NCBI RefSeq assembly: GCF_000203915.1
Contig: NC_008391.1
Span: forward strand, 1,178,001-1,242,000
DNA from: Burkholderia ambifaria AMMD
GTDB lineage: Bacteria; Pseudomonadota; Gammaproteobacteria; Burkholderiales; Burkholderiaceae
Reading direction: 5' to 3'
Length of the DNA: 64,000 nucleotides
Under the pieces are notes generated by a model, which was not told where the DNA came from, did not search any database, and saw nothing but the letters and a program-made list of their open reading frames with translations. The translations under genes and the position numbers were made by a program. The first letter of the stretch is position 1. The number at the start of each line of letters is the position of its first letter. Shown here piece by piece: positions 58,992-64,000 of this stretch.

Positions 58992-59723
58992 GTGTCCCGA
59001 CCGAGCGAGCAGCCGTTTCCCGTCACCGTCCCCGCGGCCAACGGCATGGCTTCCAATATCACCCTGGCGACCAGTCTCTACGATCGGCTGCGCACGGACT
59101 TGCTGGCCGGCAAGCTGGAACCCGGCCGTAAATTGCAAATCGAATTTCTCTGCGAGCAGTACCAGGCGGGCCAGACGCCGGTTCGCGAGGCGCTCAACCG
59201 GCTCACCTCCGACGGCCTGGTGGAAAGGCGCGACCAGCGCGGCTTCGCGGTGACGGACATCAGCGCCGACGACCTGCGCGAGATCACCCGAACGCGAATC
59301 CTTCTCGAAGAAGTCGCGCTGCGTGAAGCATTTGCCGCCAACCAGCCCGAGTGGGAAGAAGAACTGGTGCTCGCCTATCACCGGCTGTCCAAAGTGCCGC
59401 GCTCGCTCAACGAGACCGAGTATCTGGAGAACCCAGAGTGGGAGCGGCTCCACCGCGCGTTCCACCGGGCGCTCATCAGCGGCTGCCGGTCGCGCTGGCT
59501 CATGGGCTTTTGCGAGCAACTCGCCGACCAGCTCTACCGCTACCGGCAACTGTCGGTGCGGCGCATCTATCCGAACCGACACGAAAAGGAAGAGCACAAG
59601 GCCATGCTGGACGCGGTCGTCGCCCGAGATTCCCTGCGGGCAATCGAGTTGCTCAAGACGCACTACCAGCAAACGGCCGAAATCATTTTGACCGATACCA
59701 CGCTGTTCCCACGGAACGAATGA
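58992..59723 (+). CDS. GntR-family regulator with FCD domain, 243 aa
   Basis: Winged HTH in about residues 25-90 (LYDRLRTDLLAGKLEPGRKL, VREALNRLTSDGLVERRDQR) and an all-helical FCD ligand domain after (REITRTRILLEEVALREAF, RLHRAFHRALISGCRSRWLM, HEKEEHKAMLDAVVARDSL). The FCD histidine/acid metal ligands appear present (HRAFHRAL, HKAML). It is divergent from the aromatic degradation operon and probably represses it until a pathway acid binds. The start is GTG 58992 after AGAGGT; ATG 59046 (18 codons later) would still keep the HTH. The preceding frame is AT-rich intergenic DNA. Confidence 0.9.
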   Translation: MSRPSEQPFPVTVPAANGMASNITLATSLYDRLRTDLLAGKLEPGRKLQIEFLCEQYQAGQTPVREALNRLTSDGLVERRDQRGFAVTDISADDLREITRTRILLEEVALREAFAANQPEWEEELVLAYHRLSKVPRSLNETEYLENPEWERLHRAFHRALISGCRSRWLMGFCEQLADQLYRYRQLSVRRIYPNRHEKEEHKAMLDAVVARDSLRAIELLKTHYQQTAEIILTDTTLFPRNE

Positions 59724-59727
59724 CCAC

Positions 59728-59952
59728 ATGGGCCGACGCACCCGCAGCCTGATGCAGATCGCGCTGCTGACCGTGGCGGGCCATACCAACGAACTCAAGC
59801 TGCATGTTTAGGGAGTTCTAAACAACGGCGTCAACGTTGAAGGGATCAAGGCAGCCTTGCTGCACGCGACGGCCTATTCAGGCATTCCCCACGGCCTGGG
59901 TGCCTTCAAGGCGGCGCATGAAGTGCTGGTGAGCGAGGGCGCGCTGGACTGA
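59728..59952 (+). pseudogene. Truncated, stop-interrupted carboxymuconolactone decarboxylase copy
   Basis: The frame reads RRTRSLMQIALLTVAGHTNE, LKLHV, stop (TAG 59809-59811), then VLNNGVNVEGIKAALLHATA and YSGIPHGLGAFKAAHEVLVS to TGA 59952. It is a close copy of the C-terminal part of the gene at 63682, which reads through this position with AAG. The first ~30 residues are missing: the copy begins right after the GntR stop. It lies in the opposite orientation to its parent, and similarity continues past the stop to about 60004. Non-functional remnant of a duplication. Confidence 0.9.
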
Positions 59953-60004
59953 CAGGGGGGGCGTCATGTTCGCGCTCCTCCCGCGCGCAGCCCGACAAGC
60001 AGAA
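59731..60004. repeat. Inverted repeat copy 1 (pairs with 63626-63912)
   Basis: Covers the decarboxylase fragment plus ~50 nt downstream, where the block CCCGACAAGCAGAA (59991-60004) is found again in reverse complement at 63626-63639. The two copies bracket about 3.6 kb. The right copy is longer and better preserved, so it is probably the original. Confidence 0.75.
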
Positions 60005-60075
60005 CAAGCGGCGAGCCGGCTAGCCGGTCAGCTAATTCCTGGCGGTTCAACCACTCTGTCATCGAAAGGATTTTC

Positions 60076-60843
60076 ATGTCCTCTGATCTCAAAGCACAAG
60101 TCGTCGCGCTACTCAAGTCCATTGAGACCGGTGAATCAGCACCGGCGGCCGTGATCAACCCCGCCAAGTACATCCAGCACAATCTTGCCGTCGGTGACGG
60201 GCTTGCAGGTTTCGGCGCCGTGCTACAGGCCCTGCCAAAGGGCTCGGCGAAGGTGAACACGATACGGGTGTTCAGAGACGGCGATTTCGTTTTCACGCAC
60301 ACCGACTACAACTTCTTTGGCCCGAAGATCGGCTTCGACATTTTCCGGTTCGAGAATGGCCAGATCGTCGAGCACTGGGACAACCTGCAGCAAACGCCGA
60401 ACACGCCCAACCCGAGCGGACGCACGATGATCGACGGGCCGACGGTGCCGGAGGACCTTGTCAAGACGGAGGTCAACAAGAATCTGGTTGCAGCATTCGT
60501 CGACGACATTCTGGTGAACGGCCGCATGGAGCGCCTTGCGGATTACTTCGACGGCGACAACTACCACCAGCACAACCCGCAGATCGCTGACGGTCTATCC
60601 GGTCTTGGTGACGCGCTGCATGTCATGGCAATGAAAGGCATCACGATGAAGTACCAAAAGGTCCACAAGGTTCTCGGCGAAGGTAACTTCGTGCTTGTCG
60701 CCAGTGAGGGGGAGTTCGCAGGCAAACCGAGCGCGTTCTACGACCTCTTCCGTGTGGCGAACGGCAAGATCGCCGAACACTGGGACACTATTGAAGCCAT
60801 TCCGCCTCAGGCCGATTGGAAGAATACAAACGGAAAATTCTGA
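60076..60843 (+). CDS. Duplicated SnoaL/NTF2-like domain protein, 255 aa
   Basis: Two NTF2/SnoaL-like domains in tandem, at residues ~1-118 and ~130-255. Each has the YIQHNxxxxDGLxGF / YHQHNPQIADGLSGLGDAL motif that carries the active-site His and Asp of SnoaL-like aldolases and cyclases, and each ends in (G)xIxEHWD (GQIVEHWDNLQ; GKIAEHWDTIE). No signal peptide. The substrate is unknown; soluble SnoaL-like proteins often act on polyketide-like or aromatic-derived acids. Its start is 56 nt after the inverted-repeat copy. The next gene follows after 16 nt, so the two form an operon. Confidence 0.87.
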   Translation: MSSDLKAQVVALLKSIETGESAPAAVINPAKYIQHNLAVGDGLAGFGAVLQALPKGSAKVNTIRVFRDGDFVFTHTDYNFFGPKIGFDIFRFENGQIVEHWDNLQQTPNTPNPSGRTMIDGPTVPEDLVKTEVNKNLVAAFVDDILVNGRMERLADYFDGDNYHQHNPQIADGLSGLGDALHVMAMKGITMKYQKVHKVLGEGNFVLVASEGEFAGKPSAFYDLFRVANGKIAEHWDTIEAIPPQADWKNTNGKF

Positions 60844-60859
60844 GGAGGCGGAGCAATAA

Positions 60860-61228
60860 ATGAAAATTTTGAAACTCCTATTGAGCTGCGCTCTCGTAAC
60901 GACGTTCGCAATCCAGCCGGTTGCGGCCGACGAAGTTGCGAACGGCGTTATCGAGATTGTCACGTTCAAGCTAAAGCCCGGCATCTCCATCCGCGCGTTC
61001 GAATCAGTCGACAAAGCTGTGGAGCGTGAACACGTCTCGAAACAGCCGGGTTTTATTTCCCGCGAGAGTGCGCATGGCGCTGACAACGAATGGTTGGTGG
61101 TCGTCCATTGGCGATCCGTGAAGGACGCCGATGCCTCGATGGCGACTTTTCAACGCGCTGGTGCGGCCGGCCAGTTCATGTCGATGATCGATGCTTCCAC
61201 GATGAGCATGAAGCGATACCAGAAGTAA
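60860..61228 (+). CDS. Exported antibiotic-biosynthesis-monooxygenase (ABM)-like protein, 122 aa
   Basis: A signal peptide (KILKLLLSCALVTTFAIQPVAA) precedes a small ferredoxin-like ABM domain: GVIEIVTFKLKPGISIRAFE, HVSKQPGFISRESAHG, WLVVVHWRSVKDADASMATF. ABM domains act as cofactor-free monooxygenases or isomerases or as haem-degrading enzymes. The periplasmic location suggested here is less common. It follows the SnoaL-like gene by 16 nt, and a strong hairpin lies 6 nt after the stop. Together they could act on one small organic molecule. No catalytic residue assignment is possible. Confidence 0.82.
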   Translation: MKILKLLLSCALVTTFAIQPVAADEVANGVIEIVTFKLKPGISIRAFESVDKAVEREHVSKQPGFISRESAHGADNEWLVVVHWRSVKDADASMATFQRAGAAGQFMSMIDASTMSMKRYQK

Positions 61229-61234
61229 TCCCTC

Positions 61235-61260
61235 AGGCAGCGGCCCGCGGGCCGCTGCCT
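61235..61260 (+). terminator. Hairpin after the ABM-like gene
   Basis: A perfect 12-bp stem (61235-61246 with 61249-61260) begins 6 nt after the stop codon. The very short loop means the innermost pairs open. No T tract follows, but position and strength support termination. Confidence 0.6.
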
Positions 61261-61495
61261 TGGATGCGACCGTCCGTTCCTTCTTCATTGGCATATCCAT
61301 GGCTTTTACACCTCATGATATGTATATGGACGCCTCCCGTTTGCGAAGGATTTCGAGCAACCTGACCTGACAGGAACGGCTTGCGCTGTATATCCAGCCG
61401 TATCGCAGCGGATACGTGAATTCGGCGATACCGTGCAAGACCGACGCCTGGATCGGCACCGGGGCCACCGTCACAAGATCAGGACCAGGCCGCCC

Positions 61496-62524
61496 TCAGC
61501 GCCCCTTGCTCGCCGCCGCCACCCACCGATCGAACGTCGCCTTGTTCGCAGCGATCCACTGATCCGCCAGCGTCGTGACGATCGCCGACGAACCATGCGC
61601 CTGGCTGATCGCCAGCTCCCAGTTCGACCAGGTCGACGAGGGAAAGTGGATCTGCTCGACCAGCGCGCGCACCGGCGCATTCGCGGCGATGAAGTCCTTG
61701 TTGGCCACCGCGCTGTAGTTCCACGAGGCCATCGCCATCCGGCACGGGTTCGCCCCGCCCGCGCAGCCCGGCACGTCCTTCACCAGCGCCGAGCCGGCGT
61801 TCGGCACGTTCGGCGGCAGCGCGTCGGCCGGCGTGGGCAGCCAGACCACGTCCTTGCCCGGCACCAGCTCGCTGGTGGTCCACGAGGGGCTCCAGGCATA
61901 GAAGAAGGCCGGCTCGCCGCCCTTGATGCGCGACACTACATCGGCCATCAGCGCCTCGTACTTGCCGGTGACCGGCTTGACGGTCTGCCGGAGCCCGAAC
62001 TTGTCGAGCTGATAATTCACCACGTCGCCGCAACTCCAGCCGGGATCGCAGCTGATCAGCTGCGCCTTGCCGTCATTGCCGAACAGCGCGGCGATCTTCG
62101 GGTCCTTCATCTGCTCGAGGCTGGTGATGTTGTGCGCGAGCGCCGTCTTCCGGTCGATCAGGTAGCCGTTGATACCGCCCCCGTCGATCTGCCCGCGGCC
62201 GACCTGCACCGCGCGGTCCTGCACCGCGCGAAAGTTCGGGTCGCTCTGCGGGAAGTTGACGTCGGTTTCCAGGTCGACGTCCCCCTGCGCGACGGCCTGG
62301 AAGAACAACACCGTGCCCATGGTCTTCAGCTTGACGTCGTAGCCCATCGCCTTGAGCGCCTTGGTCGTGATCTGCACCGATACGTAGTTGGCGCCGAGGC
62401 CGTCGGTCTGCGCATAGTTGATGGTCTTGCCTGCGCCCGGCAGGTCGGCGGCCGACGCAGCGCCTCCGGTAACGAGCGTCGCGACGCACGCCAGTGCGGC
62501 CAGTGCCGGTTTCAGTTTATTCAT
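61496..62524 (-). CDS. Orphan glycine-betaine/choline-type substrate-binding protein (ProX-like), 342 aa
   Basis: Signal peptide KLKPALAALACVATLVTGGAASA. The mature part is an OpuAC/ProX domain: INYAQTDGLGANYVSVQITT, VLFFQAVAQGDVDLETDVNF, DPGWSCGDVVNYQLDKFG, and FFYAWSPSWTTSELVPGKD (aromatic residues of the cation cage). Two cysteine pairs (DPGWSC; GCAGGANPC) may be disulfides. It binds betaine, choline, proline betaine or a relative. No permease or ATPase gene accompanies it, so it must serve a transporter elsewhere. An Lrp-type regulator lies upstream in the same direction. Start ATG 62524 fits the signal. Confidence 0.9.
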   Translation of the reverse strand: MNKLKPALAALACVATLVTGGAASAADLPGAGKTINYAQTDGLGANYVSVQITTKALKAMGYDVKLKTMGTVLFFQAVAQGDVDLETDVNFPQSDPNFRAVQDRAVQVGRGQIDGGGINGYLIDRKTALAHNITSLEQMKDPKIAALFGNDGKAQLISCDPGWSCGDVVNYQLDKFGLRQTVKPVTGKYEALMADVVSRIKGGEPAFFYAWSPSWTTSELVPGKDVVWLPTPADALPPNVPNAGSALVKDVPGCAGGANPCRMAMASWNYSAVANKDFIAANAPVRALVEQIHFPSSTWSNWELAISQAHGSSAIVTTLADQWIAANKATFDRWVAAASKGR

Positions 62525-62642
62525 GATCGATCTCCATGCCTGTTTGGATAGGGTGTGATGCATGCCGGCACGCCACGCGCGCCGGTTTGTTGTTGTATTC
62601 CACCTGCCTCGAACCGCTCGGCTCGCTACGTCGCGAGCCGCT

Positions 62643-63170
62643 TCAGCGGGCCAGCAGGCTCGCGTCGGATGCCCACGACGGCAATCCGTCCACCTTGGTC
62701 TTGACCACCTTCGTCACCACGTAGGTGAAGTAACGCTCGATGCCGAGCTGCGCGCCGAGCAAGCTGTCGATGAACTGCTGGTAATGCTCGATGTCGCGCG
62801 ACAGCACCTGCATGACGTAGTCGACGCCGCCGCCGGTGGCCAGACACTCGACGATCTCCGGCGCCGCCGCGACCCGCTCCTCGAAGCGACGCATGTCCTG
62901 CGCGGTATGCCGAGCCAGCGTCACCTCAACCACCACGCGGCTGCCGGTGAACGCGCCGGCCCAATCCACTTCCGCGCGATAGCCGCGGATCAGGCCCTGG
63001 GCCTCGAGCCGCTTGACGCGCTCCCAGGCCGGCGAGATCGACAGGTTCACCTCCTGCGCGAGCCGCGATTTGGTGATGCGCCCTTCGGTCGAGAGGATGC
63101 GCAGGATCGCGATGTCATAACGATCGAGCTTGATCCGCCCAGCCCCGGCGCCTGCCTGTTCACCCTTCAT
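62643..63170 (-). CDS. Lrp/AsnC-family regulator, 175 aa
   Basis: HTH in about residues 14-65 (KLDRYDIAILRILSTEGRITK-type start, then RLAQEVNLSISPAWERVKRL) and RAM domain after (GSRVVVEVTLARHTAQDMRR, VDYVMQVLSRDIEHYQQFID). It is 118 nt upstream of the orphan ProX-like gene on the same strand and so is its likely regulator. The start MKGEQAG precedes the HTH by a short basic tail. An inverted repeat GGAGGT/ACCTCC (63209-63214, 63226-63231) lies about 40-60 nt upstream and could be its operator, which is tentative. Confidence 0.88.
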   Translation of the reverse strand: MKGEQAGAGAGRIKLDRYDIAILRILSTEGRITKSRLAQEVNLSISPAWERVKRLEAQGLIRGYRAEVDWAGAFTGSRVVVEVTLARHTAQDMRRFEERVAAAPEIVECLATGGGVDYVMQVLSRDIEHYQQFIDSLLGAQLGIERYFTYVVTKVVKTKVDGLPSWASDASLLAR

Positions 63171-63320
63171 GGTCCCCCCCTATCCTCGATTGGATGAACT
63201 ACCTTAGGGGAGGTCAAAAAACCATACCTCCTCTGAAACGAGGAAAGCAGACCGCGGTGCTCCGTCGTTTGCTAGCAGCCCGGCGCGGCGCGCTTCCCCG
63301 TTCCTGCGCGTCATACGGGT

Positions 63321-63533
63321 TTATCTGGCGCCGGCCGCGATGCGATCCGCAACCTGGTCGACTGCCTGCCTCACCTGCGCGACGATCTGCGCCCGATCGA
63401 GTATCGGCACCTGGCCGATCACCGAACGGTCGGCGGGATTGCGCACGTCCAGCGTCGCGCCGCTGTCGCTCGACAGCCAGCGGCCGTCGACATGACATTG
63501 CGAGCGGATCGGGACCGGATGTCCGGTAAGCAT
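63321..63533 (-). pseudogene. N-terminal fragment of an aldehyde dehydrogenase, 70 codons
   Basis: The frame begins like an NAD(P)-dependent succinate-semialdehyde-type dehydrogenase (SQCHVDGRWLSSDSGATLDV, RNPADRSVIGQVPILDRAQI), then ends in a stop after 70 codons (AAGAR, TAA). Full enzymes have ~480 residues, so more than 85% is missing. It lies downstream of the decarboxylase gene at the right edge on the same strand, so the two were probably once one operon, broken by rearrangement near 63320. Confidence 0.75.
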
Positions 63534-63625
63534 GGCATCGACTCCAGAAGGAACGGTATGGCCATTACTATGTCCCCGCGGCCGCCTCGAAACTTTTGGT
63601 TCAGTGGCAGCGGGCTTACGGTTTT

Positions 63626-63912
63626 TTCTGCTTGTCGGGCGGCGCACGGAAAGAACGCAAAACCAGGTCCGCCCGGCACCGTCAGCCCAGCACGCCCTCA
63701 CTCACCAGCACTTCATGCGCCGCCTTGAAGGCACCCAGGCCGTGGGGAATGCCGGAATAGGCCGTCGCGTGCAGCAGGGCCGCCTTGATCTCCTCGACGC
63801 TGACGCCGTTGTTCAAGGCGCCCTTTACATGCAGCTTGAGTTCGTTGGTATGGCCCGCCACAGTCAGCAACGCGATCTGCATCAGGCTGCGGGTGCGGCG
63901 GTCCAGGGTGTC
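63626..63912. repeat. Inverted repeat copy 2 (pairs with 59731-60004)
   Basis: The right-hand, better-preserved copy: the C-terminal part of the decarboxylase gene and about 50 nt of DNA beyond its stop match 59731-60004 in inverse orientation. Identity is high by eye within the coding part and lower beyond the stop codon. Confidence 0.75.
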
Positions 63913-64000
63913 GTCGCCCCAGGCCCATCCCCAAGCCCAGGCCGTAGTCGCGCGCTGAAACGCCATCATGAAATCGTCGGCCTTCGCCAGCGAGGCATCG
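63682..64000 (-). CDS. Carboxymuconolactone decarboxylase-family protein (5' end outside window)
   Basis: The frame is open to the right edge, so the N-terminus lies beyond 64000. The visible part (DASLAKADDFMMAFQRATTA, WGWAWGDDTLDRRTRSLMQI, ELKLHVKGALNNGVSVEEIK, HATAYSGIPHGLGAFKAAHE) is the 4-carboxymuconolactone decarboxylase fold, PcaC-like. A CxxC redox pair of AhpD proteins is absent, so a decarboxylase or related role is likelier. PcaC acts in the beta-ketoadipate pathway; here the adjacent aldehyde dehydrogenase fragment suggests another aromatic route. A degraded inverted copy is at 59728. Confidence 0.85.
   Translation of the reverse strand, partial: DASLAKADDFMMAFQRATTAWAWGWAWGDDTLDRRTRSLMQIALLTVAGHTNELKLHVKGALNNGVSVEEIKAALLHATAYSGIPHGLGAFKAAHEVLVSEGVLG

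Noticed and set aside
59728-59952. Functional short decarboxylase gene with an ATG at 59728
   Set aside because: An in-frame TAG at 59809 ends it after 27 codons and the N-terminal third is missing compared with the copy at 63682.

Overview
The window is a GC-rich proteobacterial chromosome segment with dense genes, short intergenic gaps, many ATGA-type stop/start overlaps and frequent GTG/TTG starts. The protein repertoire (MocR and LysR regulators, several Lrp/AsnC regulators, trimeric-type porin, PHB depolymerase, many ABC and catabolic operons) fits a Burkholderia, most likely of the cepacia complex. No rRNA, tRNA, CRISPR array or intact insertion sequence was seen. The genus call is inferred from protein character, not from a marker gene.

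Region 1 (1-9033): the tail of a DUF3088-type gene with a strong terminator, a two-gene unit of unknown function ending in a membrane protein, then a LuxR-type regulator divergent from a compact plus-strand cluster. That cluster holds two DUF2589 proteins, a GH24 lysozyme, a PHB-depolymerase-like secreted hydrolase, a phasin-like helical protein, and three tandem paralogues of a family I cannot name. This is the best candidate here for an undescribed system.

Region 2 (9034-14282): an EamA exporter divergent from a MocR regulator across a clear inverted-repeat operator, then the NadV-NadM/Nudix operon for nicotinamide salvage to NAD.

Region 3 (14283-27247): a polyamine/membrane locus. SpeD, a small lipoprotein, a zinc-ribbon DUF4178 protein, an SPFH-SHOCT protein and a DUF350 membrane protein form one operon. 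It is divergent from a membrane-fused spermidine synthase and an exported FAD oxidoreductase. It is followed by an exported amidase, an LprI-like protein, a GNAT protein, and a glutamine synthetase-like / XRE-cupin / FAD oxidase cluster resembling the Puu putrescine pathway.

Region 4 (27501-36484): ten minus-strand genes for uptake and turnover of a sulfur or homoserine-type amino acid: homoserine dehydrogenase without ACT domain, aldehyde dehydrogenase, a full polar amino-acid ABC transporter, a trans-sulfuration PLP enzyme, homocysteine S-methyltransferase, and Lrp regulators at both ends.

Region 5 (36516-48068): an unknown protein with a 15-bp triplet repeat, an SMR exporter, and an operon of double-domain CoA-transferase, polyamine-type ABC transporter and GMC oxidoreductase, with a LysR regulator upstream.

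Region 6 (48255-59723): porin plus GH3 glycosidase, a remnant chemoreceptor, and a six-gene aromatic meta-cleavage operon controlled by a divergent GntR regulator with a 13-bp palindromic operator.

Region 7 (59724-64000): a scrambled segment. A broken copy of a carboxymuconolactone decarboxylase gene lies inverted relative to a better-preserved copy at the right edge. Between them lie two small exported or SnoaL-like proteins, an orphan ProX-type binding protein, an Lrp regulator and an aldehyde dehydrogenase fragment.
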